A stretch of 64,000 nt of DNA from contig NZ_CP052135.1 of the NCBI RefSeq assembly GCF_012955605.1, positions 2,988,711-3,052,710 of the forward strand, read 5' to 3'. This stretch comes from Bacillus fonticola. Lineage in GTDB: Bacteria; Bacillota; Bacilli; Bacillales; JC228. Of this stretch, positions 8,066-16,720 are shown piece after piece (within the stretch, counting starts at the first letter, position 1; every line of letters begins with the position of its first letter). Under the pieces are notes generated by a model. It worked only from the letters and a program-made list of their open reading frames with translations. It was not told where the DNA came from and made no database searches. The position numbers were made by a program, and so were the translations under genes.

Positions 8066-9607
8066 TCATACCTCGTGCTTCTGTTGGAAATCCGCAATCG
8101 CTTCATACTCCTCTGTAAATAGTCTTGAGCAACGGATAAAGAGAGGGAACAAGTCCCGATACACAGCTGCTGCTGCAGGATCTGGTTTGTGCTCATGTGT
8201 CGCTCCTACAAACTCCTTCACAACAGACAAATCTTCTACTTCTCCTAATGCGTACCAGCCTAAAACGGCGGCGCCTAAGCAAGAGCTCTCAAAGCTTTCC
8301 GGTACAGTAACGGGTTGGTCAAAGACGTCTGCCATCATTTGTCGCCACACGTCAGATCGGGCAAAGCCACCTGTCGCTTGAATGCGTTGTGGAGTTCCGG
8401 ACAGCTCTTCTAACGCCAGTAACACGGAGTATAGGTTCATAAGCACACCTTCTAAAACGGCACGAATCATGTGTTCTTTTTTATGATGCATCCCGAGTCC
8501 GAAGAACGACCCTCTTGCGTTTGCGTTCCAGAGAGGGGCTCGTTCGCCCGCCATATAGGGATGAAACAGCAAACCTCCCGCTCCTGGCGCTACACCTGAC
8601 GCAATTTTCGTTAGCACATCATACGGATCGACACCGAGTCGTTTTGCCGTTTCCACTTCAGATGCCGCCAACTCATCGCGAACCCAGCGAAAAATCATCC
8701 CGCCGTTATTCACGGGTCCGCCGATCACCCAATGATTTTCCGTAAGCGCATAACAAAAGATCCGTCCTTTAGGGTCTGTAACCGGTTTGTCTGTGACAGT
8801 TCGGATCGCACCGCTAGTCCCGATCGTGACGGCTACTACTCCGGGATCGATTGCGCCTACGCCTAAGTTAGACAGCACCCCATCACTAGCTCCCACTACA
8901 AATGGTGTGTCGGGTACCAACCCTGTCTCCTGTTGGGCCGTTTCGTTCAACCCTTTACAAATATAGGTCGTTGATACTGGTTTCGATAATTGATCTGCCG
9001 TTACGCCAGCAAGTTCCAACGCTTCCTCGTCCCAAGCCAAATTCTCCAAGTGAAACATCCCAGTAGCTGATGCAATGGAATAGTCCACGACGTACTTGCC
9101 AAACAACCGATAAAATACATATTCTTTAATGGAAATAAATTTGTATGATTGCTGAAAGAGCTCTGGCTCCTCATGGCGCAACCAAACAAGTTTGCTCAAA
9201 GGTGACATCGGATGGATTGGCGTGCCCGTCCGTTCATAGATCGCCTGCCCGTTCCACTTTGTCTTAATTTCCTCAGCCCATTTTGCACTCCGATTGTCAC
9301 TCCATATGATCACTTTCGTCAGCGGTTTGCCCAGTTCATCAACGGCAATCACACTGTGCATCGCCGAACTAAACGAAACCCCTTGCACGTTCTGAGGATC
9401 CAGCCCCGCCTTCTTCACTGTTTCACGAATCACACCGACCACAGCACGATACATTTCCTCTGGATCCTGCTCAGCTGCAGCTGGTGACGGTGTGTATAAA
9501 GGATACGAAATGGCATGTTGACTCACAATGTCCCCGTTCCCAGAAAACAAAACCGCCTTCGTACTCGTTGTCCCCATATCCACACCTATAAAATAACCTC
9601 TTGCCAT
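8066..9607 (-). CDS. gntK: Gluconokinase (FGGY family)
   Basis: Carbohydrate kinase of 513 residues, expected to convert gluconate and ATP to 6-phosphogluconate. FGGY features include the N-terminal phosphate loop GVDMGTTSTKAV, the substrate-site segment SFSSAMHSVI, VIIWSDNRS and the C-terminal ATP site QATGGFARSDVWRQM. Length and sequence pattern match Bacillus GntK. It lies downstream of gntP on the same strand, separated by about 300 bp containing a REP-A copy and a gntP terminator, so it may have partly independent expression. Confidence 0.95.
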   Translation of the reverse strand: MARGYFIGVDMGTTSTKAVLFSGNGDIVSQHAISYPLYTPSPAAAEQDPEEMYRAVVGVIRETVKKAGLDPQNVQGVSFSSAMHSVIAVDELGKPLTKVIIWSDNRSAKWAEEIKTKWNGQAIYERTGTPIHPMSPLSKLVWLRHEEPELFQQSYKFISIKEYVFYRLFGKYVVDYSIASATGMFHLENLAWDEEALELAGVTADQLSKPVSTTYICKGLNETAQQETGLVPDTPFVVGASDGVLSNLGVGAIDPGVVAVTIGTSGAIRTVTDKPVTDPKGRIFCYALTENHWVIGGPVNNGGMIFRWVRDELAASEVETAKRLGVDPYDVLTKIASGVAPGAGGLLFHPYMAGERAPLWNANARGSFFGLGMHHKKEHMIRAVLEGVLMNLYSVLLALEELSGTPQRIQATGGFARSDVWRQMMADVFDQPVTVPESFESSCLGAAVLGWYALGEVEDLSVVKEFVGATHEHKPDPAAAAVYRDLFPLFIRCSRLFTEEYEAIADFQQKHEV

Positions 9608-9625
9608 AAGTTAAAACCCCCACAC

Positions 9626-9656
9626 CCGGAACTGGTACGCCCCGAATTTTGTCGAA
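9626..9656 (+). repeat. REP family A copy A4
   Basis: CCGGAACTGGTACGCCCCGAA followed by TTTTGTCGAA, in plus orientation, 18 bp upstream of the gntK start in the gntP-gntK gap. The remainder of this 300-bp gap (9657-9875) shows no gene I can support. Confidence 0.9.
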
Positions 9657-9875
9657 TTCAAATTTGATATGTACAGGCAAAAATGAGAATAAAACATTCA
9701 TGAGCTCATCACGCCACCATGCATGGAAACTGGTCACAAAGCAGTCGAGTTGTCATCAAGGCGACGCGTGTGAAGCCCCATGGAGTTTATCAATCAACAT
9801 CCGAAGTTGTTGTGTTTCTAATAGGTTAGATCATGATGTTAGGATTGTGCGTAACTCCGCCCCTTTTCCACAGAA

Positions 9876-9910
9876 AAGAAGGAAGAGGAAATCGCCCCTC
9901 TCCCTTCTGT
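9876..9910 (-). terminator. Probable terminator after gntP
   Basis: Minus strand AGAAGGGAGAGG and CCTCTTCCTTCT pair around a short loop and are followed by TTTTC, directly after the gntP stop codon. Confidence 0.65.
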
Positions 9911-9913
9911 AGT

Positions 9914-11260
9914 TTAAATGATAAAGAGTCCAATAACAAAAACGACCGCAAAACCAACAAACCCGATAATCGTTTCCATTACAGTCCATGACCACAATGT
10001 CTGTTTGACGTCGAGCCCAAAGTACCGGTTCACTAACCAGAAACCAGAATCGTTGACGTGAGAGAATGCTGTAGCACCGGCTGCGATACTAATCACGATG
10101 AGACCTAATGCAGGACCCGTTAAGCCTACCATTTCAATGAACGGTGTCATTAACCCAGCCGCAGTGACCATAGAAACGGTAGCAGATCCTTGTGCAATTC
10201 GAACTGCTAACGCAATCAAAAACGCTAAAACAATGATTGGCAAACCTGAAGCAGCCATTGCGTCCCCAAGCACGTCACCCACTCCCGAGTCGATGAGCAC
10301 TTGCTTGAACACACCACCAGCACCTGTTACGAGGATGATGACCCCAGCTGGTTCTAAAGATTTGTTAGAGATATCAAAAACTTCGTCTCGCGTGTAGCCT
10401 CTACGTGTACCGAGTAGATAGAACGAAAGCAATGCTGCAATCGTCAATGCTACGAACGGATGTCCCAAGAAGGTGAATATCGTACGGAATACATTTTCAT
10501 CCGATAGTGTGGCATCTAATACCGTGTTTGCCAAAATAAGTACAAGTGGCACAAAAATGATACTCGCTACCATCGCAAAGCTAGGAAGCTCTTTATCGTA
10601 GTCCTTTTCCTGAATTTCCATGTATTCTGGTACGGTTACATGAATCTTTTTAGAAATGTATCGCCCAAAAACAGGTCCTGCTAGAATCATTGCCGGAAGA
10701 CCTGCGATTGCACCGAACAAAATAACCCATCCTAATTCTGCACCAATTAATTCAGCAACAGCAATTGGTCCTGGTGTTGGCGGGATGAAGCTATGTGTAA
10801 CAGCTAAACCTGCTAAGAGTGGAATTCCGTACAAGAGAAGTGACTTCCCTGTTTTCTTTGCAAGACCGTAAATGATGGGAACGAGAATGATAAATCCTAC
10901 ATCGAAAAATACGGGTATCGCAACGAGGAACCCTGTGATCCCTAGGGCTGTTGGCGCTTTGTCCTCACCAAATTTCTTCAAAAGAGTTTGTGCAAGGCGT
11001 TCTGCCCCTCCCGATACTTCGAGCATACGGCCAAACATGGCGCCTAAACCAACAACGACTGCGATAAAACCTAAAGTACCGCCCATCCCGTTTTGAATGG
11101 AGGCAATAACATCCCCTAAAGGCATGCCTGCTGCTACCCCTACTAGCAAACTCACAAGCAAGAGAGCAACAAATGCGTGAAGCTTCGTGCGAATGACTAA
11201 AAACAACAAAAGAAATATAGCAGCTAACGTGATCAAAATAAGCCAAGTACCTGTGTCCAT
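9914..11260 (-). CDS. gntP: Gluconate:proton symporter
   Basis: Integral membrane transporter of 448 residues with about 12 hydrophobic segments, of the GntP family that takes up gluconate with protons. Family landmarks include IPVFFDVGFIILVPI, HSFIPPTPGPIAVAE and FSHVNDSGFWLVNRYFG. The GAGGAGG site upstream of the ATG is strong. Together with gntK it forms a gluconate uptake and phosphorylation pathway; the divergent RpiR-type regulator and the operator cluster at 11322-11402 suggest gluconate-responsive control with carbon repression. Confidence 0.95.
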   Translation of the reverse strand: MDTGTWLILITLAAIFLLLFLVIRTKLHAFVALLLVSLLVGVAAGMPLGDVIASIQNGMGGTLGFIAVVVGLGAMFGRMLEVSGGAERLAQTLLKKFGEDKAPTALGITGFLVAIPVFFDVGFIILVPIIYGLAKKTGKSLLLYGIPLLAGLAVTHSFIPPTPGPIAVAELIGAELGWVILFGAIAGLPAMILAGPVFGRYISKKIHVTVPEYMEIQEKDYDKELPSFAMVASIIFVPLVLILANTVLDATLSDENVFRTIFTFLGHPFVALTIAALLSFYLLGTRRGYTRDEVFDISNKSLEPAGVIILVTGAGGVFKQVLIDSGVGDVLGDAMAASGLPIIVLAFLIALAVRIAQGSATVSMVTAAGLMTPFIEMVGLTGPALGLIVISIAAGATAFSHVNDSGFWLVNRYFGLDVKQTLWSWTVMETIIGFVGFAVVFVIGLFII

Positions 11261-11321
11261 CTGTCATCCTCCTCTAAATTAAACTAGATTTGTAACCCGA
11301 TTTACCAAGATCTATAAAACT

Positions 11322-11402
11322 GGAAAAAATAATTTTCGTTACTTCTTATTTTAAGAAAAAATTTTCTTTATTGCAACCGCTTCCAGAAAAAAATTTTTTC
11401 TT
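11322..11402. promoter_or_regulatory. Three phased AT palindromes, candidate RpiR operators
   Basis: Three similar palindromes lie in the gntP-rpiR divergent region: GGAAAAAATAATTTTC (11322), AAGAAAAAATTTTCTT (11353) and AGAAAAAAATTTTTTCT (11385). Their centres are about 31 and 32 bp apart, close to three helical turns. The match between the sites suggests one regulator, most simply the adjacent RpiR protein. The operator role is inferred. Confidence 0.55.
11371..11385 (+). promoter_or_regulatory. cre site (CcpA binding)
   Basis: TTGCAACCGCTTCCA fits the Bacillus cre consensus WTGNAANCGNWNNCW at every position. It lies between the second and third palindromes, so catabolite repression of the gluconate genes by CcpA is likely. 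Confidence 0.75.
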
Positions 11403-11439
11403 CTATACTAAAACGAACACGAAGAACGGAGAGATGGAC

Positions 11440-12294
11440 ATGCAAGCAAATCAAGGACAGGCATTACGAATGATTCGAACACAATATGGAAGTCTCAGTA
11501 AAATGGATCAAACCATTGCCGATTGGATTTTACACTACCCTGACCAAGTGGTGCATTACACCATAAGCCAGTTGGCAGAGTCTTTAGGTATTGCCGACTC
11601 AACTGTCTTTCGCTTTTGTAAACGGTTAGGTTTCTCTGGCTTTCAAGCGTTCAAAATTTCTCTCGCCTCTGAAATGGTGCAGCCGATGGAGCAAATTCAT
11701 GAAACGATTGAACAAGGGGACTCGATTCAGGTCATCACAGAAAAGGTGTTCCGTTCTAATAGTAAGACGCTTGAAGATACATTATCGGTGGCTTCACAGG
11801 AAGCGATGTCTGATTCTGTGCAAGCTTTTTTAGGGGCAGATCGTATTGAATTCTTTGGCAGCGGCGGCTCGGGCATTATCGCTTTCGATGCGTACCATAA
11901 GTTCATTCGCTCTGGACTGCGAGTATATGCGAACTTAGACGCCCATCTACAAATTATGTCCGCAGCTCAGCTCTCAGAACACGATGTCGCCGTGTTAATC
12001 TCACACTCAGGAAGCACAACAGATATTTTACAGCTGCTCGCTTTGTTGAAGGAAAAAGGAACGAAAACGATTGCCGTTACGAACTTTGCCCGTTCCCCAT
12101 TAAGCAAAGGGGCGGACATCACCTTATATACCGTCTCAAACGAAACTGACTATCGCTCTGAAGCGCTCTCATCCCGTATCGCCCAATTAACCTTACTCGA
12201 CGCACTCTATGTCAACGTCATGATGGCAAGAAAAGAGGCAGGAAACGTTGCCCTAAAAAACATGCGAGAAGACATATCTATAAAAAAGATGTAA
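11440..12294 (+). CDS. MurR/RpiR family transcriptional regulator
   Basis: Regulator of about 284 residues: an N-terminal HTH_6 domain (IADSTVFRFCKRLGFSGF at roughly residues 50-70) and a C-terminal SIS sugar-phosphate isomerase-like domain with FFGSGGSGIIAFDAYHKF and LISHSGSTTDILQ. The ATG at 11440 is used because GGAGAG lies 6 nt upstream; the ATG at 11434 touches that site. It is transcribed divergently from gntP and replaces the GntR-family regulator found at the B. subtilis gnt operon. The effector is probably 6-phosphogluconate or gluconate (inference). Confidence 0.9.
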   Translation: MQANQGQALRMIRTQYGSLSKMDQTIADWILHYPDQVVHYTISQLAESLGIADSTVFRFCKRLGFSGFQAFKISLASEMVQPMEQIHETIEQGDSIQVITEKVFRSNSKTLEDTLSVASQEAMSDSVQAFLGADRIEFFGSGGSGIIAFDAYHKFIRSGLRVYANLDAHLQIMSAAQLSEHDVAVLISHSGSTTDILQLLALLKEKGTKTIAVTNFARSPLSKGADITLYTVSNETDYRSEALSSRIAQLTLLDALYVNVMMARKEAGNVALKNMREDISIKKM

Positions 12295-12382
12295 CTTTAG
12301 GGAACTGTGCTCCATGGTGTACATAGAAACGCAGGCTTAGGGAAGGATGCCTAGTAGTAGAAGTTTCTAGGAGGGCACTATT

Positions 12383-13399
12383 ATGGATCAAAGGAAGCAG
12401 ATTCGGATTACCTCGGGCGAATTATCACAGCTGTGGACACAGTACATGAATGAAAGTGCAAGTATATGTATGCTAACTTATTTTCTGAACAAGGCGGAGG
12501 ATCAAGAGATAAAAGAGGTGATTGAATTTGCCTTGCAATTGTCCGAAACGCATGTAGAAACGATCCGTTCCATTTTGACAGAGGAAAAGTACATCATTCC
12601 CCATGGATTTAAATTGGATGAGGACGTCGACGTTACTGCTCCCCGCCTGTTTTCAGATGTATATGCTCTGCATTTTGTCCATCAAATGGGGAAACTCGGT
12701 TTAACTGCATACGGTCAGGGTTTGTCTTTGTCGATACGTTCTGACATCACCCACTATTTCCGTGAGTGCCTTTCCGAGTCAGCAAAGTTGTTCGAGATGG
12801 CGAAGGACCTTCTCCTCTCAAAAGGTCTCCTTGTTAGAACCCCATACATTACAAGTCTTGATCATGTTGATTACGTAAAAGATCAGGGTTTCCTTTGGGA
12901 CTTCCTCGGAGAAAAAAGACCACTCACTGTATTGGAAATCACGAATCTCCATGAAAATATCGAAAGAAATGCATTGGGGATTGCCACGCTAATTGGTTTT
13001 AGTCAAGTTGCCAACTCAAAAGAGGTGACCAAGCATTTCATTAGAGGGATAGAAATTGCAAAGAACCAATTAGGCAAGTTATCAAAAAAACTAAATGAAA
13101 GTAATCTTCCCGCTCCTATGACATGGAATTCGGATGTAACAAACAGTACAAAATTTACGTTTTCCGAAAAGATTATGATGTTTTACACTGAAGCTCTGAT
13201 TGTCTTAGGCATAGGTTTTTACGGTATTAGTATAGCAACGGGACCTAGAATAGATCTTGGGGCTAGTTACAATAAGTTTATTTTAGATATACAAAGATAC
13301 GCAGAGGATGGGGCAAACATTATGATTAACAATTCTTGGTTGGAGAAGCCGCCACAAGCTTCTAATCGAGAACAATTAGCAAAGAAAAATATGAATTAA
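12383..13399 (+). CDS. DUF3231 family protein
   Basis: Protein of 338 residues, almost entirely helical, with two tandem ferritin-like/coat F-type halves: residues about 1-165 contain SGELSQLWTQYMNESASICM, and residues about 185-325 contain ITNLHENIERNALGI. This matches the DUF3231 family, common in spore formers and often related to spore coat proteins, though its function is not established. AGGAGGG precedes the ATG. It appears monocistronic. Confidence 0.8.
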   Translation: MDQRKQIRITSGELSQLWTQYMNESASICMLTYFLNKAEDQEIKEVIEFALQLSETHVETIRSILTEEKYIIPHGFKLDEDVDVTAPRLFSDVYALHFVHQMGKLGLTAYGQGLSLSIRSDITHYFRECLSESAKLFEMAKDLLLSKGLLVRTPYITSLDHVDYVKDQGFLWDFLGEKRPLTVLEITNLHENIERNALGIATLIGFSQVANSKEVTKHFIRGIEIAKNQLGKLSKKLNESNLPAPMTWNSDVTNSTKFTFSEKIMMFYTEALIVLGIGFYGISIATGPRIDLGASYNKFILDIQRYAEDGANIMINNSWLEKPPQASNREQLAKKNMN

Positions 13400-13440
13400 A
13401 TTTATTTACAATAAGTTTCAAGGTGAATGATTCTAGATCC

Positions 13441-13471
13441 ATTCGACAAAGTTCGGGGCGTACCAGTTCCG
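13441..13471 (-). repeat. REP family A copy A5
   Basis: ATTCGACAAAGTTCGGGGCG then TACCAGTTCCG, inverted orientation, 40 bp upstream of the lipoprotein start. It is read by naive gene calling as an N-terminal extension containing DKVRGVPVP. Confidence 0.88.
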
Positions 13472-13510
13472 GTAACTTTAACGGGGATTTGTGGGAAGGA
13501 TGGAAGTGAG

Positions 13511-14305
13511 ATGAGAGCATGGGTTATGGTGTTGGTGGGTGTTTTAGCTATTGTGCTGTTGTCCGCTTGTGGTAGTGCTCAAAATAGGAATGAGGAGCCT
13601 ACGGAATCAGTTGATGGCCTGACTCGTACTGGTGGGGAGCAGTCTGAGAAGACAGAGCCTGTTTCGCAAGACAGTTATCAATCGGTTGGTATTGTTCTCG
13701 CTATAGATAATGAAGCGAAACGTGTACTGTTGAAAGATGAAAGCGGTTCAGGGGCTATTTGGCTGACGATTGATACGTATGAACGCTTTAACGAAATCCA
13801 ACGTGGTGATAAGCTCGGCTATAACGTTGGTTTCGTGGCAGAGTCATACCCAGCTCAAGGCGGAACAGAGGAAGTAGACATTTTGGAGAAGCAATCGTTC
13901 GATATCGTGTCCAAAGAAAAGTCGCTCTTTACGAACGAGCACCTCAAAATTCTCGGATTAGAGACGACAAACGACGGGACGAATACCTTCCAGATTATTT
14001 ATCAAGTAAGTGACGAACTGCGAGACTATCTGAAGTTCAATGAGTTTTACAATTTTGTTCTCACCATTCAAAATAAAAATGAACAACTCGTTGGAAAAAG
14101 CCATTGGTTCTTTAGCAGCAGTCAGCCAATCACACCGGAAACTGAACCGAAAACATACAGCGCCAACGTTTTCTTTGAGCAAACTACGTCACCAAAGCTC
14201 ACGAATGGTTCACCGAGCGTGGTTCCAAGCTACACCGTTTATGTAGAGAACACCACTGGTGAAAAAATATTCGATGCGGGAAACGTCATGCTCCAAGCAA
14301 ACTAG
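13511..14305 (+). CDS. Putative secreted lipoprotein
   Basis: Begins MRAWVMVLVGVLAIVLLSAC, a lipoprotein signal peptide with lipobox LSAC; the mature part starts CGSAQNRNEEPTES with a low-complexity linker. The rest (about 240 residues) is mainly beta with no family I recognise; TVYVENTTGEKIFDAGNVML near the end suggests an immunoglobulin-like fold. The ATG at 13511 has GGAAGTGAG just upstream and gives a proper signal peptide, whereas the longer frame would translate REP copy A5. A strong terminator follows. The protein is likely anchored on the outer face of the membrane. Confidence 0.75.
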   Translation: MRAWVMVLVGVLAIVLLSACGSAQNRNEEPTESVDGLTRTGGEQSEKTEPVSQDSYQSVGIVLAIDNEAKRVLLKDESGSGAIWLTIDTYERFNEIQRGDKLGYNVGFVAESYPAQGGTEEVDILEKQSFDIVSKEKSLFTNEHLKILGLETTNDGTNTFQIIYQVSDELRDYLKFNEFYNFVLTIQNKNEQLVGKSHWFFSSSQPITPETEPKTYSANVFFEQTTSPKLTNGSPSVVPSYTVYVENTTGEKIFDAGNVMLQAN

Positions 14306-14306
14306 T

Positions 14307-14364
14307 GAAAATCGGCAGGATCGACTAAGCGTTCACCACGTAGTCGAATCCTGTCGATTTTTTT
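14307..14364 (+). terminator. Intrinsic terminator after the lipoprotein gene
   Basis: AAAATCGGCAGGATCGACTA pairs with TAGTCGAATCCTGTCGATTT and is followed by a T run; it starts 2 bp after the stop codon. Confidence 0.9.
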
Positions 14365-14385
14365 GTGGGTGACAACCTCTCTGTT

Positions 14386-14421
14386 AAATGTTAACCTTTA
14401 TTTGTACATAGGTTAACATTT
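14386..14421 (+). promoter_or_regulatory. BirA operator upstream of bioY
   Basis: AAATGTTAACC and GGTTAACATTT are perfect inverted arms separated by 14 nt, the Firmicutes biotin repressor (BirA) box. It sits 22 bp before bioY, implying repression by BirA-biotinyl-AMP when biotin is plentiful. Confidence 0.9.
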
Positions 14422-14442
14422 ACACACAAAGGGGTTTACACG

Positions 14443-15024
14443 ATGAGAAATGAACGGTTACGCGGCATGATTCATGCAGCATTTTTCGCGGCATTGTTGG
14501 GGATTTTTGCACAAGTGACAATTGAATTACCGCTTGTTCCACTCACGATGCAAACATTTGCGGTATTGCTTACTGGTATTATTTTGGGTCCAAAGCTCGG
14601 GTTCGTTGCCATGATTGTGTATTTAGCGCTTGGTTCAATTGGGGTACCGGTCTTTGCCCAATTTTCCTCAGGAATTGACAGTTTCGTCTCGCCATCAGGT
14701 GGGTTTCTAATCAGTTATCCATTTGCAGTATTTGTCATTGCAGCACTCTTGCACGGAATAGGCACTACGGTTGTTCGTGCACACATCGCGTGTTTAGCGG
14801 GAACGGTGATCATCTATGCTTTTGCCGTTGTCCATTACATGATTTTCTCTGGAGTCACATTAGGTGCGGCTTTAGCAACTATGGTGATTCCGTTTATTGT
14901 TGGGGATCTTATTAAGCTCGTGCTTGCCTGTGTCGCTGGGGTGCAAATTCGCAAACGGTTAATTCTAGCACGACTGTTACCAGATCATTCAACAACCAAG
15001 GTCTCTGTTGAAAAGGTTGCGTAA
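14443..15024 (+). CDS. bioY: Biotin transporter BioY (ECF S component)
   Basis: Membrane protein of 193 residues with about six hydrophobic segments. The family pattern LVPLTMQTFAVLLTGIILG and the FSSGIDSFVSPSGGFLISYPFA region are typical of BioY, the biotin-binding substrate component that works with the shared EcfA/EcfT energising module. It stands alone, as is usual for bioY in Bacillaceae, and the BirA box directly upstream supports the assignment. AAAGGGG precedes the ATG. A very long hairpin follows the gene. Confidence 0.95.
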   Translation: MRNERLRGMIHAAFFAALLGIFAQVTIELPLVPLTMQTFAVLLTGIILGPKLGFVAMIVYLALGSIGVPVFAQFSSGIDSFVSPSGGFLISYPFAVFVIAALLHGIGTTVVRAHIACLAGTVIIYAFAVVHYMIFSGVTLGAALATMVIPFIVGDLIKLVLACVAGVQIRKRLILARLLPDHSTTKVSVEKVA

Positions 15025-15030
15025 TCTTGC

Positions 15031-15169
15031 ATGACATGTAAAGGGGATGTCCGATAAGTGACAGCTCACCACGGTTTTACGCCGGATATAGTGTTTGTGG
15101 TTTTTGACAAACACTATATCTGGCGGTTGTGGTGACTGTTACTTTGCTTTTAGGACATCCCCTTGTCAT
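15031..15169. other. 139-nt extended hairpin downstream of bioY
   Basis: Almost the whole segment folds on itself. Paired arms, from outside in, are AAGGGGATGTCC with GGACATCCCCTT, AGTGACAGCTCACCAC with GTGGTGACTGTTACT, and CGCCGGATATAGTGTTTGT with ACAAACACTATATCTGGCG around an 8-nt loop. It starts 6 bp after the bioY stop. It could be a solo hairpin MITE or a large transcription terminator. The end sequence GTCCGATAAGT recurs at 36358-36406. Confidence 0.75.
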
Positions 15170-15192
15170 TTCAAAATAGACGGAGCTCGACG

Positions 15193-15360
15193 TTACGAAC
15201 GCTTTTCCCCTTTGCAAATCGGAATCCAAATCTCACTACGGTAACCCTCTGCCCACGGATCGCTATCTTCGTACACTTCTAGCTCCGCAGTCCCCGCATG
15301 CAATATCCTCTACCGTTAACTCATCGGGCAAATGGTAGTCTGCAAAGTTCGTCAAGATGA
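15193..15360 (-). pseudogene. Decayed GyrI-like effector-binding protein
   Basis: Minus-strand reading gives a C-terminal piece ELEVYEDSDPWAEGYRSEIW then IPICKGEKRS and a stop, resembling the end of GyrI-like/AraC effector-binding domains (ELEVY...EIWIPI). The preceding piece FADYHLPDELTVEDI is in another frame, so there is at least one frameshift, and no start region remains. From 15361 to 15600 I see no further gene. Confidence 0.6.
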
Positions 15361-15612
15361 CAATACTTACTAATAGTAAAAACCAACCTAATTTAGGCTT
15401 TAGGCTTTCTAATTGCGTTTGTTATTCCCTACACCTCCGTCTCCATTTCAAACTAAAAATATCAACAAAACCACTCTCCAATTGCCCTTTTTCTTCCATT
15501 CTATCAAAGATAATGAACAGTACCACCAGCTTCCAAATAAACTGGTTACTATAACCTGATCACCCTTAATATGGTAATACAATAACAAATTCACTAAACG
15601 GAGGGAGAAATT

Positions 15613-16182
15613 GTGGCTACCCTCATCCTTATACTTTGTTCGTACCTACTCGGATCTGTGCTATTTGGCCAGATCGTTGGATTTTTTTCTGGGAAGGTCG
15701 ATTTAAGAACAACAGAAAGCGGAAATGTTGGTGCAAGAAATGCTGGTAGGTTGCTCGGAAAGAAAGCTTTCTTCTTTACGGTGATTGGAGATGCGGGAAA
15801 AGGGGCTGCGGTCGTTTTACTAGCAAAGTATTTTGAGTTCAGTACGGAGTTTCAGTTGCTCGCGTTGCTCGCCGTCTTAATCGGACATCTCTTCCCGATA
15901 ACACTCAAGTTTAAAGGGGGTAAAGGGGTTGCCACTTTTTGTGGAGCATTCCTTTCGCTTGATCCACTGCTATTTCTAGTGTTCGTCTGTATCTTTTTCG
16001 TTTTCTATGCTCTTTCCAGAAGTGTGACAATAGCCGGAATGAGCGCAATCTTTACGACACCTTTTCTGCTCATGGCAGTTCGTTATTCTTTCTGGACCAG
16101 TGCTATCATGATCTTCATCACCCTGCTTATCACATGGGCGCACCGCGATAATCTGAAAGAAAGACTAAAAACTTGGAGTTGA
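15613..16182 (+). CDS. plsY: Glycerol-3-phosphate acyltransferase PlsY
   Basis: Membrane enzyme of 189 residues with about five hydrophobic segments. It transfers an acyl group from acyl-phosphate to glycerol 3-phosphate, the first step of phospholipid synthesis. All three PlsY motifs are present: ESGNVGARNAGR (ARN in place of the usual ATN), GHLFPITLKFKGGKGVAT and AHRDNLKERL. The motif 1 change marks it as one of the PlsY paralogues common in Bacillaceae rather than necessarily the housekeeping copy. The start is GTG, with GGAGGG upstream. Confidence 0.85.
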   Translation: MATLILILCSYLLGSVLFGQIVGFFSGKVDLRTTESGNVGARNAGRLLGKKAFFFTVIGDAGKGAAVVLLAKYFEFSTEFQLLALLAVLIGHLFPITLKFKGGKGVATFCGAFLSLDPLLFLVFVCIFFVFYALSRSVTIAGMSAIFTTPFLLMAVRYSFWTSAIMIFITLLITWAHRDNLKERLKTWS

Positions 16183-16264
16183 AATTCGGTATGGGTCTTA
16201 CCTACAAAATTGCCACTACAAAGGAAGAATTCGAACAAGGAAGGTTTGGGTCGCTTTTTAGATT

Positions 16265-16711
16265 TTATGAGTTATTCTTAAAATCCTTCCAACCACTTTC
16301 TGAATGAACTCTAGTAATAACACCAGCGTCAGAGTAAAACTCAATTACATCATCGCCATCTACATATTTCGTTACTGGTAACTCAACTTCTATTTGATCG
16401 TATTCTTGATGATCTACCATAAAATCAAGAGTATAGCGCAGTTTAACTGTTGCTTCTTGAATTTCTTCGGAAAGCCACTTTCTGTCTTCATCTGATTTCA
16501 TTTTGCCTGCTAGTTCTCTTTGATTACGCTCAATCCAATAAAGTTCATCGTAATCTACAACTAAAGTTTCAGTCAGTTCTTGTTTTTCTAACGAGTTTCT
16601 TTCCAATAATTCTTTTCCACTGGACAGATAGAAGAAAGCGAAGCCCAAAATAGCGACTGTAATCAATAAAAACAATGACTTTCTTTTCTTTAAAAAAGTA
16701 TTTTTCCTCAT
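16265..16711 (-). CDS. Small membrane-anchored protein of unknown function
   Basis: About 148 residues: a basic start MRKNTFLKKRK, one hydrophobic segment FLLITVAILGFAFFYLSSG, then an acidic soluble domain that is probably extracytoplasmic. I recognise no family. The ATG at 16711 is chosen because GGGAGG lies 9 nt upstream; the ATG at 16720 abuts that site. Base composition is more AT-rich than in the core genes, as in the whole 16-28 kb accessory stretch. Confidence 0.6.
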   Translation of the reverse strand: MRKNTFLKKRKSLFLLITVAILGFAFFYLSSGKELLERNSLEKQELTETLVVDYDELYWIERNQRELAGKMKSDEDRKWLSEEIQEATVKLRYTLDFMVDHQEYDQIEVELPVTKYVDGDDVIEFYSDAGVITRVHSESGWKDFKNNS

Positions 16712-16720
16712 TATATTCAT

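Noticed and set aside
9657..9875. Possible remnant of a 6-phosphogluconate dehydrogenase gene between gntP and gntK
   Set aside because: No frame on either strand shows any dehydrogenase motif; the region looks non-coding.
13427..13510. N-terminal extension of the lipoprotein
   Set aside because: The extension translates REP copy A5 and hides a good lipoprotein signal peptide that starts at 13511 behind its own ribosome binding site.
15357..15554. Plus-strand frame of 65 codons
   Set aside because: Starts inside the GyrI-like remnant without a ribosome binding site and has no recognisable features.
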